NCBI GenBank assembly: GCA_033851955.1
Contig: JAWSVK010000009.1
Coordinates: forward strand, 318,502-382,501
DNA: 64,000 nucleotides
DNA from: Profundibacter sp033851955
GTDB taxonomy: Bacteria; Pseudomonadota; Alphaproteobacteria; Rhodobacterales; Rhodobacteraceae
Direction of reading: 5' to 3'
The notes below the pieces were generated by a model that saw only the letters and a list, made by a program, of their open reading frames with translations, searched no databases and was not told where the DNA came from. The translations under genes were made by a program, and so were the position numbers. Below, in pieces: positions 16,967 to 26,537 of this stretch. Positions within the stretch are counted from its first letter, which is position 1, and each line of letters opens with the position of its first letter.

Positions 16967-17710
16967 CTAGCTCGAATAGCGAGAGCCTTCCTCGTCAAGA
17001 ATTGCCTTTAGCTCGGCCAGATGGCGGACGTCTTGCTCTGGGTATTCTTCCAACTCCCGCGCGGTCTTTTCGGCCACATCATCGGGCAGAACGCGTAGGG
17101 GCTGACCGGTTTGCAGCGCCCGAATATAGGTCTCGGCGGCGCGTTCAAAATAGAACAAACGGTTAAAGGTCTCGGCGACCGTATCGCCAATGATCATCAC
17201 CCCGTGGTTGCCCATGATCATCACCTTCTTTTTCGGGTCGGTCAGCAGGCTGGCACAGCGCTTGCCCTCTTCCTCAAATGCCAAGCCGCCATAGCCCTCG
17301 TCGATCACATAGCGGTTGAAAAATGTCGCGCAATTTTGGTCGATCGGCGGCAGGTTTGAATCCGCCAAGGATGCCAAAACCGTGGCGTGGATCGAATGCA
17401 CATGCATCGCGCAACGGGCGTGCGCGCAATGCCGATGCAAGCCCCCATGCAAGCCCCAAGCCGTCGGGTCCGGCGCGTTTGGGCCTTGCAGGGTTTCGGG
17501 GTCATTGGCGTCCACCACCAACATATCAGACGCCTTGATCCGGCTGAAATGCATCTGGTTCGGGTTCATCAAAAACTTGGTGCCGTCGTCATTGATGGCC
17601 AATGAAAAATGGTTGGCCACGCCTTCGTGCATGTTCAACCGCGCGGTCCAGCGAAACGCGGCGGCAAGGTCAACGCGCTCTTGCCAATGATCGATATTGG
17701 AATGGGTCAT
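16967..17710 (-). CDS. class II aldolase/adducin family protein
   Basis: A 247-residue protein of the class II aldolase/adducin family, zinc-dependent aldolases and epimerases. Metal-binding histidines are visible in CAMHVHSIHATVLA (HxHxxH-like) and GNHGVMIIGDTVAE; the N-terminal segment HEGVANHFSLAI is also typical. Many Roseobacter members of this subgroup have no proven substrate; length and motifs do not discriminate. It is a single gene, convergent with the PBP gene and divergent from ade. Confidence 0.85.
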   Translation of the reverse strand: MTHSNIDHWQERVDLAAAFRWTARLNMHEGVANHFSLAINDDGTKFLMNPNQMHFSRIKASDMLVVDANDPETLQGPNAPDPTAWGLHGGLHRHCAHARCAMHVHSIHATVLASLADSNLPPIDQNCATFFNRYVIDEGYGGLAFEEEGKRCASLLTDPKKKVMIMGNHGVMIIGDTVAETFNRLFYFERAAETYIRALQTGQPLRVLPDDVAEKTARELEEYPEQDVRHLAELKAILDEEGSRYSS

Positions 17711-17902
17711 GATGGCGGCTCCGATGAAAATTTAAAGGCGTTCAGTGTTGTAACAAATATGTCGTATTTGCGCGGTAATAGACAAGCAAAATAGAACCGC
17801 CATTGCGCAATTCTGAGAACACAGTTCGGTCGTGTGTTTGTACATATCCGCCCAGCGGTTTTCAGGGCTTGCATCATCCGCGAAACTCATGACAATAGGT
17901 AA

Positions 17903-19711
17903 ATGGAAAACACAACTCTCAAAACATGGGCTGAATGCGCCGCCAATCTGATCGCTGTTGCGGCAGGGCGTGCACCTGCCGACATGGTTATCACTGGCGG
18001 CAAATGGGTGAATGTCCAAACCCGCGAAGTGCTCGAAAATCACGACATCGCTATCAAAGACGGGCGCTTTGCCTTTTGCGGGGCTGACGCCAGCCACTGC
18101 ATTGGCGAAGGCACCGAGGTGATCGAGGCCAATGGCCGCTTCATGATCCCCGGCCTGTGCGACGGCCATATGCATATCGAGTCAGGCATGTTGATCCCCG
18201 CCGAATTCGCCCGCGCCGTGATCCCGCATGGCACCACATCGATGTTCACGGATCCGCATGAAATCGCTAATGTTCTGGGCCTGCGCGGTGTGCGCTTGAT
18301 GCATGACGAGGCGATGATGCAGCCGATCAACATCTTCACCCAGATGCCATCCTGCGCGCCCTCTGCCCCCGGCCTGGAAACCACCGGATATGAAATTTCC
18401 CCTGAGGACGTGGCCGAGGCCATGACTTGGCCTGGCATCATCGGCCTTGGCGAAATGATGAACTTTCCCGGTGTCATCAATGCCGATCCCAAAATGCTGG
18501 CAGAAATCGCCGCGACCCAGAATGCAGGCAAAACCGTCGGTGGCCATTACGCCAGCCCCGACCTTGGCCCCGCTTTCCACGCCTATGTGGCCGGTGGTCC
18601 GGCGGATGAACATGAGGGCACCTGCGAGGCCGACGCCATCGCGCGAGTGCGCCAAGGGATGCGCTCGATGATGCGGCTTGGCTCGGCGTGGTACGACATC
18701 GAAACCCAGATCACCGCCGTCACCGAAAAAGGTCTAGACCCGCGCAACTTTATCCTTTGCACCGACGACAGCCATTCCGGCACCTTGGTCAATGACGGTC
18801 ACATGAATCGCGTCGTGCGCCATGCCATCGACTGCGGCTGTGATCCGCTGATCGCCCTGCAAATGGCCACCATCAACACCGCCACCCACTTTGGGCTGGA
18901 ACGCGAGCTGGGGTCCATCGCTCCGGGCCGTCGTGCCGATATGATCCTAACGTCTGACCTGACAACCCTGCCGATTGAGGTCGTGATCGCGCGTGGCGTG
19001 ATCGTGGCCGAAGACGGCGACATCAAAGTCGACTGCCCACATCTGGATTGGCCCGACGACGCCAAAGGCACTGTGCATCTTGGCAAACACCTTGAGGCCG
19101 TGGATTTTGAAATCCATGCTCCAACCGGCGCCAACGCGGTCAAAGCAAAAGTGATCGGGGTTGTCGAAAACCAAGCCCCAACCAAAGCGCTAACAGCCGA
19201 GTTGACCGTCCAAGACGGGCTGGTCTTGACGGACGAACCTAACGACGTCTGCCAAATCGCACTGGTTGAACGCCACCGCGCAACGGGCGACGTGGTCAAC
19301 GGCTTTGTGTCGGGCTTTGGTTATAAGGGCAACATGGCGATGGCCTCCTCCGTGGCCCACGACAGCCACCACATGATCGTGGTCGGCACCTCGCGCGCTG
19401 ACATGGCGCTGGCGGCCAACCGCTTGGGCGAAGTCGGCGGCGGCGTCACCGTCTGGCAAGACGGACGCGAACTTGCCTTGGTGCAATTGCCCATCGCTGG
19501 TCTGATGTCAGACGCGCCCGCCAAAGACGTGGCCGCATCGGCGCAGAAAATGGTCGACGCGATGGCGGCCTGCGGCTGCACCGTCAACAACGCCTATATG
19601 CAACATTCCCTGCTCGCGCTGGTGGTGATCCCCGAATTGCGGATCTCCGACCTTGGGCTGGTGGATGTCACCAAATTTGAGCTGACCGAATTGTTTGAGG
19701 AAAATAAATGA
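17903..19711 (+). CDS. ade: adenine deaminase
   Basis: A 602-residue amidohydrolase converting adenine to hypoxanthine and ammonia. Metal-binding motifs include PGLCDGHMHIESGML, HGTTSMFTDPHEIANVLG and the CTDDSHSGTL segment. The C-terminal domain, with GYKGNMAMASSVAHDSHHM, is specific to the Ade family. The stop overlaps the amn start in ATGA (19708-19711), so the two are translationally coupled. AMP nucleosidase releases adenine from AMP and Ade deaminates it, a coherent purine-salvage pair. Confidence 0.94.
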   Translation: MENTTLKTWAECAANLIAVAAGRAPADMVITGGKWVNVQTREVLENHDIAIKDGRFAFCGADASHCIGEGTEVIEANGRFMIPGLCDGHMHIESGMLIPAEFARAVIPHGTTSMFTDPHEIANVLGLRGVRLMHDEAMMQPINIFTQMPSCAPSAPGLETTGYEISPEDVAEAMTWPGIIGLGEMMNFPGVINADPKMLAEIAATQNAGKTVGGHYASPDLGPAFHAYVAGGPADEHEGTCEADAIARVRQGMRSMMRLGSAWYDIETQITAVTEKGLDPRNFILCTDDSHSGTLVNDGHMNRVVRHAIDCGCDPLIALQMATINTATHFGLERELGSIAPGRRADMILTSDLTTLPIEVVIARGVIVAEDGDIKVDCPHLDWPDDAKGTVHLGKHLEAVDFEIHAPTGANAVKAKVIGVVENQAPTKALTAELTVQDGLVLTDEPNDVCQIALVERHRATGDVVNGFVSGFGYKGNMAMASSVAHDSHHMIVVGTSRADMALAANRLGEVGGGVTVWQDGRELALVQLPIAGLMSDAPAKDVAASAQKMVDAMAACGCTVNNAYMQHSLLALVVIPELRISDLGLVDVTKFELTELFEENK

Positions 19712-21192
19712 GTACACCTGTTACCGACGCCGAAACATTAACCCCGCCAACGGTAGGCACCGAAACATTCACCGACGCGAAGGCCGCTGTTGATCGCCTG
19801 ATCGAGCTTTACACCACCGCGACCGATTTTCTGTGCCAGCATTTTTCCGACACAGTCGGCGGCGCACGGCCAAAGGGGCGCATCAGGGCATTTTATCCCG
19901 AAATTCGCCTGACCACGACCAGCTACGCCAAGATCGACACCCGCCTTAGCTATGGCCACGTGCATGAACCGGGCAGCTACGCCACCACTGTCACCCGCCC
20001 CGATCTTTTTCGCAGCTATCTGGAAATGCAAATCGGCCTGCTGATGGAAAATCACGATGTGCCCGTCACCATTGGTCTGTCGCAAACGCCAATGCCTGTG
20101 CATTTCGCCGTCGCAAGCGATTCCAACGTGACAGTGCCCCAAGACGGTTCACTCGATTTCCCGCTGCGAGACGTGTTCGATGTGCCAGACCTGTCCACCA
20201 CCAATGACGACATCGTCAATGGGTTCGGATTTGAAAACCCCGACGGCTCTTCCCCGCTGGCGCCTTTCACAGCACAACGCGTGGACTATTCACTGGCCCG
20301 TTTGGCGCATTACACAGCCACCAAACCCGAGCATTTCCAAAACCACATTCTGTTCACCAACTACCAATTCTACTTCGAAGAATTTGAGGCCTACGCCCGC
20401 GCACAACTGGCTGATCCAAACAGCGGCTACACCAGTTTTGTTGGCACCGGTAATATCGAGATCACGGACGCCGACGCGCCCATGCCCTTGCCCGCCAAGC
20501 AACCGCAAATGCCGACCTTCCATTTGAAACGCAAAGGCGGCGGCGGCATCACTTTGGTCAACATCGGGGTTGGCCCCAGCAACGCCAAAACCGCCACCGA
20601 TCACATCGCGGTTTTGCGCCCCCATGCTTGGATCATGGTTGGCCATTGCGCGGGTCTGCGCAATTCCCAAAGCTTGGGTGATTTCGTGCTGGCACATGCG
20701 TATCTGCGCGAAGATCACGTGTTGGACGACGACTTACCAGTCTGGGTCCCTGTGCCGGCGCTGGCCGAAATCCAGATCGCACTGGAACAGGCAGTGGCAG
20801 GGGTGACCAAACTCGAAGGTTTCGATCTAAAACGCATCATGCGCACCGGCACCGTCGCGTCACTGGACAACCGAAATTGGGAATTGCGTGACCAATCCGG
20901 CCCCGTGCAACGCCTGTCGCAATCGCGCGCCATCGCGCTGGATATGGAGAGCGCCACCATCGCCGCCAACGGATTTCGCTTTCGCGTGCCCTACGGCACC
21001 TTGCTTTGCGTCAGCGACAAACCCCTGCATGGCGAGCTGAAATTGCCCGGTATGGCCAGTGATTTTTACACCACACAGGTCGCCCGACATCTGCATATTG
21101 GAATCTCGGCTATGGAATCTCTGCGCGAAATGCCACTCGAACGCATCCATTCTCGTAAATTACGAAGCTTTGAAGAGACCGCATTCCTCTAA
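19708..21192 (+). CDS. amn: AMP nucleosidase
   Basis: A 494-residue enzyme hydrolysing AMP to adenine and ribose 5-phosphate. The N-terminal AMN domain is recognisable (ARPKGRIRAFYPEIRLTTTS). The C-terminal phosphorylase-like domain has NIGVGPSNAKTATDHIAVL, HAWIMVGHCAGLRNSQ and ALDMESATIAANGFRFRVPY, where the acidic ribose-binding residue sits. The protein's full length matches the family. It is coupled to ade by a 4-bp overlap. Confidence 0.93.
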   Translation: MSTPVTDAETLTPPTVGTETFTDAKAAVDRLIELYTTATDFLCQHFSDTVGGARPKGRIRAFYPEIRLTTTSYAKIDTRLSYGHVHEPGSYATTVTRPDLFRSYLEMQIGLLMENHDVPVTIGLSQTPMPVHFAVASDSNVTVPQDGSLDFPLRDVFDVPDLSTTNDDIVNGFGFENPDGSSPLAPFTAQRVDYSLARLAHYTATKPEHFQNHILFTNYQFYFEEFEAYARAQLADPNSGYTSFVGTGNIEITDADAPMPLPAKQPQMPTFHLKRKGGGGITLVNIGVGPSNAKTATDHIAVLRPHAWIMVGHCAGLRNSQSLGDFVLAHAYLREDHVLDDDLPVWVPVPALAEIQIALEQAVAGVTKLEGFDLKRIMRTGTVASLDNRNWELRDQSGPVQRLSQSRAIALDMESATIAANGFRFRVPYGTLLCVSDKPLHGELKLPGMASDFYTTQVARHLHIGISAMESLREMPLERIHSRKLRSFEETAFL

Positions 21193-21327
21193 ATGGGCGA
21201 AAATATCAATAAAATGAGCGAAAAACAGCAAAATCGTGCTACTAATCGTTGTGTCCGACCTCAACATTCAGTTAAATACGATACATGAGGCCCAAGATGA
21301 CGCGGGCAGAACAATGGAGAGCTGAAA

Positions 21328-21618
21328 ATGGCGACGAAACCAATGACAAAAACCCAACTTGTGGCTGCACTGGCTGAAGAAATGGGCGCAGACAAGAAAT
21401 CCGCATCCGGCGCGCTGGATTCGATCATCGCGATCATCACACGCGAAGTTTCCGGCGGCGGCGCAGTTACTCTGCCAGGCGTTGGCAAAATCTATTGCCG
21501 CGAGCGTCCAGCACGCATGGTTCGCAACCCTGCCACTGGCGAGCAAATCGCTAAAGATGCAGACAAAGTTGTCAAAATGACAATCGCCAAAGCGCTTAAA
21601 GACAGCGTAAACGGCTAG
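21328..21618 (+). CDS. HU family DNA-binding protein
   Basis: A 96-residue HU/IHF-family nucleoid protein. Features are the N-terminal helices (MTKTQLVAALAEEMGADKKSA), the GAVTLPGVGKIYCRERPARM saddle and arm in which the proline-tipped arm reads RNPATGEQIA, and a basic C-terminus. It bends DNA and compacts the nucleoid. Its arm signature is a slight variant of the usual GRNPxTG. It is followed by a ~100-bp hairpin. Confidence 0.9.
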   Translation: MATKPMTKTQLVAALAEEMGADKKSASGALDSIIAIITREVSGGGAVTLPGVGKIYCRERPARMVRNPATGEQIAKDADKVVKMTIAKALKDSVNG

Positions 21619-21623
21619 AGCGC

Positions 21624-21721
21624 ATCCAATCTAGTCAGCATATGTAGACCTCCGCCATACCGAGGCAGCGTTTGTTTTTACAAATGCGTTCGGGATGGCG
21701 GTGGACTTCAATCTGATTGGA
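21624..21721 (+). other. long imperfect inverted repeat (about 98 nt) downstream of the HU gene
   Basis: ATCCAATC (21624-21631) pairs exactly with GATTGGAT (21714-21721). Inside it, AGACCTCCGCCAT pairs with ATGGCGGTGGACT at 11 of 13 positions, and at the apex GCGTTTGT pairs with ACAAATGC around a TTTT loop. The RNA would fold as one long stem with internal loops, 6 bp after the HU stop. It is not tRNA, 4.5S RNA or tmRNA. It may be an mRNA 3' structure or a small RNA. Confidence 0.5.
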
Positions 21722-21765
21722 TTTGCTCTCTTCCTTCCGGCCTTGCGCCTGAATGGAATTTCGAT

Positions 21766-21793
21766 AGGGTCGCCTCAAAGGGCGGCCCTTTTT
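21766..21793 (+). terminator. rho-independent terminator before the DMT transporter gene
   Basis: GGGTCGCC (21767-21774) pairs with GGCGGCCC (21781-21788), one G-U included, around a 6-nt loop and is followed by TTTTT. It would end transcription from the HU gene and the long hairpin, 35 bp before the next start. Confidence 0.75.
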
Positions 21794-21828
21794 CGTGGCC
21801 GCTGCTCTTTTCGAATAGGACAATTCAA

Positions 21829-22704
21829 ATGGATGTGCGCGCAATACTGATGGGGCTGACCTTCGCTTTTATCTGGTCCTCGGCCTTTACTTCTGCGCGG
21901 ATTATCGTCGCGGATGCGCCCCCGCTTGCCTCGCTCTCAGTGCGGTTTCTTATGTCCGGTATTATTGGCGTCATTTTAGCCCGATTGATGGGCCAAACAT
22001 GGAACCTGACCCGTGATCAATGGCGCGCCACATTTATCTTTGGCCTGTGCCAAAATGCGCTCTATCTGGGCCTGAATTTCGTGGCGATGCAAACCATCGA
22101 GGCGTCACTGGCATCAATCATCGCATCCGTGATGCCGCTGATGGTGGCCTTTGCGGGCTGGGTGATTTTTCGTGACAGATTGCCGCCGATTGCGGTGGCC
22201 GGATTGATCGCCGGCGTGATCGGCGTTGCGATCATTATGGGCGCGCGCCTGAATGAGGGGGTGGATGCATATGGCATCATCCTCTGCGGCATCGGCGCGG
22301 TGGCCTTGACCGTTGCAACCCTATCGATGCGCGGCGCGTCAAGTGGCGGTAACCTGATGATGGTGGTCGGATTGCAAATGCTGGTTGGTGCGGCCGCTTT
22401 GGGTGTGACCTCGGCGGCAACCGAAGTGATCACCGTCAATTGGACGTGGCAATTGGGCGTTGCGATGGCCTACACCACGCTTGCCCCCGGCTTGCTGGCA
22501 ACGTGGATTTGGTTCGCCTTGGTGGCGCGGATTGGGGCTGTGCGCGCGGCGACTTTCCACTTCTTAAACCCGTTTTTTGGCGTGGCGATTGCCGCCGTTC
22601 TGCTGGGCGAAACTTTGGGCGTATTTGATCTGGTCGGCGTGGCGATCATCATGATCGGTATCCTAGCTGTGCAATTGTCCAAACCCAAACCGACACAAAC
22701 CTAA
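21829..22704 (+). CDS. DMT-superfamily EamA transporter
   Basis: A 291-residue inner-membrane protein with ten predicted hydrophobic helices in two EamA repeats of five. It begins VRAILMGLTFAFIWSSAFTSARIIV, and the end of the first repeat reads VMPLMVAFAGWVIFRDRLP, the classic EamA 4th-5th helix pattern. The second repeat has the matching ATFHFLNPFFGVAIAAVLLGE. Such proteins export metabolites or amino acids; the substrate cannot be told. The gene stands alone downstream of a terminator. Confidence 0.88.
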   Translation: MDVRAILMGLTFAFIWSSAFTSARIIVADAPPLASLSVRFLMSGIIGVILARLMGQTWNLTRDQWRATFIFGLCQNALYLGLNFVAMQTIEASLASIIASVMPLMVAFAGWVIFRDRLPPIAVAGLIAGVIGVAIIMGARLNEGVDAYGIILCGIGAVALTVATLSMRGASSGGNLMMVVGLQMLVGAAALGVTSAATEVITVNWTWQLGVAMAYTTLAPGLLATWIWFALVARIGAVRAATFHFLNPFFGVAIAAVLLGETLGVFDLVGVAIIMIGILAVQLSKPKPTQT

Positions 22705-22761
22705 CCGGATTGTGATGCCGCGTCAGGTGACAACCGCACCATTCTACGCCAACAAGACGGC

Positions 22762-23475
22762 ATGGAATTGCTTCTTGGATATGCTGCGGGCCTGTTGACC
22801 CTGATTAACCCCTGCGTTTTGCCGGTGCTGCCAATCGTGTTGGCCACCGCGCTGCAGGCCGACAGGCGCGGCCCCATTGCTTTGGCCGCTGGCATGAGCC
22901 TCGCTTTCGTGGTGCTAGGATTGGGCGTCGCCACGCTTGGCCATACGCTCGGTATCCGCGAAGAAACCGTCTCCCGCGCCGCCGCGATCCTGATGATAGG
23001 TTTCGGCCTGATCCTGCTTGTGCCGCGTTTCAGCGCCGGATTTGCCACGGCCACCGCTGGAGTCTCAACCCGCGCTGACAGTCAAATGGATGACCTCGAC
23101 AACTCTGGTCTAAAGGGCCAGTTCCTTGGCGGCATGTTACTGGGCGCGGTCTGGTCGCCCTGCGTCGGGCCAACCCTTGGCGGTGCCATTGGCCTCGCCT
23201 TCAAAGGCGAAAGCCTGTGGTTGGCGGGTGGCATCATGTTCGCCTTTGCCATGGGCATTTCCACCATCATTTTGGCACTCGGTTATGGCGCGCGATCTGT
23301 GATCATGAAACGCCAAGCCATGATGCGTAAAGTCGCCGAAAAATCCCGCCCTATTATGGGGCTTGTGTTTATCGCCATCGGGGTCGTGATCCTGACTGAT
23401 TTTATCCGGGTGATCGAAGGCTGGTTGGTGCAAAACCTACCCGCTTGGCTGATCGACCTATCTGTAACGATCTAA
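22762..23475 (+). CDS. ccdA: CcdA/DsbD-type cytochrome c biogenesis membrane protein
   Basis: A 237-residue protein with six hydrophobic segments. The two conserved redox cysteines are Cys18 in LINPCVLPVLP and Cys134 in WSPCVGPTLGG. CcdA passes electrons from cytoplasmic thioredoxin across the inner membrane to periplasmic thiol proteins. The thioredoxin-like gene starts 15 bp after its stop and is a plausible electron acceptor. Confidence 0.88.
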   Translation: MELLLGYAAGLLTLINPCVLPVLPIVLATALQADRRGPIALAAGMSLAFVVLGLGVATLGHTLGIREETVSRAAAILMIGFGLILLVPRFSAGFATATAGVSTRADSQMDDLDNSGLKGQFLGGMLLGAVWSPCVGPTLGGAIGLAFKGESLWLAGGIMFAFAMGISTIILALGYGARSVIMKRQAMMRKVAEKSRPIMGLVFIAIGVVILTDFIRVIEGWLVQNLPAWLIDLSVTI

Positions 23476-23489
23476 CAAAGGAAACTGAT

Positions 23490-23900
23490 ATGAACCGTCG
23501 AGATTTTATCGCCCTGACCACAGCCGCAACGCTGACACCGCTCGCGCTGTCAGCCAATGTCGTCGATTACACCCCCGGCATGGTGAAAAAAGCACTGGCC
23601 AACGGCAAAACCGTGTTCATCGACTTTAGCGCAACATGGTGCAGCACCTGCGCCGCCCAAGACCGTGTGATCAACGCCCTGCGCGATGAAAACCCCACCT
23701 ATGATGCCAACATCATGTTCGTCAAAGTGGACTGGGACAATTTCGGCGATGGCAAACTGTCAAACGCCCTGAAAATCCCGCGCCGCTCGACGCTGGTGGT
23801 GCTGAAAGGCGACCAAGAATTGGGCCGCATCGTTGCCGGCACTGCGCGCAAACAAATCAAGCAATTGATGGACACGGCTTTGACAGCGGCGATGGCCTAA
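23490..23900 (+). CDS. periplasmic thioredoxin-family protein
   Basis: A 136-residue thioredoxin-fold protein from ATG 23490, with AAAGGA 7 bp upstream; the in-frame start at 23445 overlaps ccdA and is rejected. A twin-arginine-like signal (NRRDFIALTT) precedes VFIDFSATWCSTCAAQ, with redox Cys51 and Cys54 in WCxxC, and the cis-Pro region IPRRSTLVV. It probably receives electrons from CcdA for periplasmic disulfide reduction. Confidence 0.85.
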   Translation: MNRRDFIALTTAATLTPLALSANVVDYTPGMVKKALANGKTVFIDFSATWCSTCAAQDRVINALRDENPTYDANIMFVKVDWDNFGDGKLSNALKIPRRSTLVVLKGDQELGRIVAGTARKQIKQLMDTALTAAMA

Positions 23901-23945
23901 ATCGAGCCCCCATAAGCGCGCGTTTCCAACCATTGGGCCGTGCGC

Positions 23946-24443
23946 TTAGCTAAGCAAGAGAAGGTCTGTAGCTTCGGGATAGGCCCCAGCGGCCGTCAGC
24001 ATACAGTGAACCTGCCCCCTATGATGTGTTTGGTGATTGAACAGACTCGCGATGCACAATGCGCGAGGCTTACTTATCCGTTGTGGGCTACTCGCCGGGT
24101 GCCAGAAAACTTGACCTTCTATTGTCTCTTGTTTCAGCTCCAGCGACCAATGCTCTAGCTCAATGTCCCGCTTTCTCCGTAGATTTTTGTACGCCCCCCA
24201 ATCCGATGGCTCCCCTAATGATGGTGATAAATATTCCTCTGGGCGCTCATTTCCTGCAAGCCTTTCAAGCCACAATGTATCACCCCAGTAGATGTGATTT
24301 AGCGTAGCTGCAATTGACCCAAAGAACGCGCCACGATGTTCCCAACGTTGCTGACTGTTTAGGGTATCCGCGGCCACCAAAAGAGAGTTATTCTGCCAAG
24401 TGTTGTAGCGTGCCATTAATTGGCAATAGCCCAACGTAATCAT
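23946..24443 (-). CDS. DinB-family protein
   Basis: A 165-residue four-helix protein of the DinB/YfiT-like superfamily. The three-His metal site is visible as the His in TLNHIYWGDTLWL and the pair in FNHQTHHRGQVHCMLTAAG; NTWQNNSLL near the start is typical. Members are often thiol-dependent (S-transferases), but this one's reaction is unknown. It converges on the thioredoxin gene with 45 bp between. Confidence 0.85.
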   Translation of the reverse strand: MITLGYCQLMARYNTWQNNSLLVAADTLNSQQRWEHRGAFFGSIAATLNHIYWGDTLWLERLAGNERPEEYLSPSLGEPSDWGAYKNLRRKRDIELEHWSLELKQETIEGQVFWHPASSPQRISKPRALCIASLFNHQTHHRGQVHCMLTAAGAYPEATDLLLLS

Positions 24444-24695
24444 GTGTACTTTCCTTGTTTGAATGGAGGGGAGGAAGAAGATCAGGGCGTATAAACACAG
24501 CGAAGTTAACGTCGGCGTTATCTTGTGCCGCCGCCATTGTTCAAACTGGAATAGCTTCTGTACCTTCTTGAGGTTTAGTATAGCAAACGAACTTTCCTAT
24601 GTCACTCCCTCAAGGCCTTTGGGGTTTTACATGAGCGCTTGAAGCCAAATCCTTGATGTGCGAAAATTTACCCTGAAACGAAAAGGGATGTCGCA

Positions 24696-25832
24696 ATGCC
24701 AGGGTTTGAGCTGATCGGTCAAGAAGAGCGCGACGCGCTGAACGCGTTGATGGACGAGGGCGGCGTGTTTTTCGCTCATGGCTTTGACGCCAAACGCAAA
24801 CGGTTCCACGTCCGTGAATTGGAAGCAGATTTCCGCAGCTATCTGGGCTGTGACGATGCCCTGTGCGTGTCGTCCGGCACCGCTGCAATCAAGGTGGCGC
24901 TCAAGGCTATCGGTGTTGGTTTCGGCGACGAGGTCATCACCCAAAGCTTCAATTTCATTGCGGACGTTGAGGCCATCATCGACTGCGGCGCGACCCCCGT
25001 GATTGCAGGATCTGACGACACACTAAATATGGACCCCGCTCAACTTGAGGCGCTTATCACCCCGAGAACCAAGGCCATTTTGCCCGTCCACATGCTGGGC
25101 GTTCCAGCCCGTCTGGACGAAATATTCGAGATCGCCAAACGTCACGGGATCCCCGTTGTCGAAGACGCCTGCGAAGCCGTCGGCGCCAAGTACAATGGCC
25201 AATATTGTGGCACCCTTGGACAGGCTGGCGTGTTCAGTTTTGACTACGGCAAAGCCATCACCACGGGCGAGGGCGGCTTGGTCATTTTGAACGACGCCGA
25301 CATCGCCATCAAGGCCCGTCAATACCACGACCACGGCCACATCAACCTGCCCGGCATTGGCCGCGGATTGGACCGCGCTGGCATGACCGGATTTAACTAC
25401 CGGATGAGCGAATTGAACGCTGTCGTCGGCAAAGTGCAGTTGAAAAAGCTGGATTTCATCACGGCCGAGTCAGGCAAGCGCTATGATGCTTTGGACCAAG
25501 GCATCACCGCCTCCGCCTATAAAAAACGCGCCATTCCAGCGCAGGCAACCCCCGCCTTTGACACCTATATTGTCGAGGTGAACGACGCCCAAATCCGCGA
25601 GCATGCGATCCAAAAACTGGGTGAATTGGGCTTTGGCACCAAAAACCTGCCCGACGCGATGAACTGGCATTGCAGTGTGTTTTGGGACCACATGGGTTTC
25701 GACACCCGCACCCCCGCGCAGCTTGAAACGCTCGCCTTGCTAGAACGCCAAATCGCGATCCCCGTGACGCTGGGCAAATCCGTTGACGAATTTGCGGCGC
25801 TCGCAAATGCACTCAACGAATTGTCCGTGTAA
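24696..25832 (+). CDS. DegT/DnrJ/EryC1 aminotransferase, probable Kdo8N transaminase (KdnA-like)
   Basis: A 378-residue PLP-dependent sugar aminotransferase of the DegT family. The Schiff-base lysine is Lys186 in FSFDYGKAITTGEGG; Asp157 in VVEDACEA binds the cofactor ring; SSGTAA holds the phosphate. The start MPGFELIGQEER and the end NWHCSVFWDHM resemble, as I remember them, proteins annotated as 8-amino-3,8-dideoxy-manno-octulosonate transaminases (KdnA). Context agrees: a CMP-sugar synthetase starts 4 bp later and a Kdo transferase ends the operon. Other sugar substrates remain possible. Confidence 0.8.
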   Translation: MPGFELIGQEERDALNALMDEGGVFFAHGFDAKRKRFHVRELEADFRSYLGCDDALCVSSGTAAIKVALKAIGVGFGDEVITQSFNFIADVEAIIDCGATPVIAGSDDTLNMDPAQLEALITPRTKAILPVHMLGVPARLDEIFEIAKRHGIPVVEDACEAVGAKYNGQYCGTLGQAGVFSFDYGKAITTGEGGLVILNDADIAIKARQYHDHGHINLPGIGRGLDRAGMTGFNYRMSELNAVVGKVQLKKLDFITAESGKRYDALDQGITASAYKKRAIPAQATPAFDTYIVEVNDAQIREHAIQKLGELGFGTKNLPDAMNWHCSVFWDHMGFDTRTPAQLETLALLERQIAIPVTLGKSVDEFAALANALNELSV

Positions 25833-25835
25833 CCC

Positions 25836-26537
25836 ATGCTAATCATCGTGCCCGCCCGCAAAGGCTCCAAGGGGATTGCCGGTAAAAACACCAAACACTT
25901 TCGCGGGCACGCACTGATTGAGTGGAGCTTTGCCGCCGCTCGAATGATCGCCGCCGATCTGGGTGCGCGCATCATTTGCACCACGGATGATCCCGACATC
26001 GCCGCGCTGGTTAACGCTTCATACGACGGCGTGCTGCTGCACAATCGCGCAGCGGATTTGGCCAATGATACAGCCGGAATGGCCGAGGTGGTTCTTGACG
26101 TCTGTGACGCTCAAAACGCCACCCGCTACGTGCTGCTGCAACCGACCACGCCACTGCGTTTAACGACTGACCTGACACAGCTAACGCGGGCAACTTTAGC
26201 CCATGAAACGGTCGTGTCTTGCACCGATCCGGTTGAGCATCCCGAGGACCTGATCACACTGGAGAGCCACACTGGGCACCCTGCGATCAAGGCCCGGAAA
26301 ACCAACCGCCGTCAGGACCGCGCGGCGCAATATCGCTTTATCGACGGCAGCTATTATTCCGGTGCCGTGGAAACCCTGCGCAATCAAAACGCCTTCCTGC
26401 CCGTCGACACATTTTACCAAACGCTCGACGCTCCTGCAGGCGTCGATATCGACACGCCGTTTGATTGGGCAATGGCCGAGGCACAGCATGACTGGTTGAC
26501 CGCCGAGGGGGTTGATTTTGTCCAACCAGACCGCTGA
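25836..26537 (+). CDS. CMP-sugar (acylneuraminate/Kdo-type) cytidylyltransferase
   Basis: A 233-residue nucleotidyltransferase. The CTP-binding start is IIVPARKGSKGIAGKN, the NeuA-type form rather than the KdsB form. TTDDPDIA and LLQPTTPLR follow, and the end DIDTPFDWAMAE is family-typical. It activates an acidic sugar as its CMP derivative. No sialic or nonulosonic acid synthase is nearby; since a Kdo transferase is in the same operon, the likely substrate is Kdo or Kdo8N. It overlaps the start of the GMC gene. Confidence 0.83.
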   Translation: MLIIVPARKGSKGIAGKNTKHFRGHALIEWSFAAARMIAADLGARIICTTDDPDIAALVNASYDGVLLHNRAADLANDTAGMAEVVLDVCDAQNATRYVLLQPTTPLRLTTDLTQLTRATLAHETVVSCTDPVEHPEDLITLESHTGHPAIKARKTNRRQDRAAQYRFIDGSYYSGAVETLRNQNAFLPVDTFYQTLDAPAGVDIDTPFDWAMAEAQHDWLTAEGVDFVQPDR

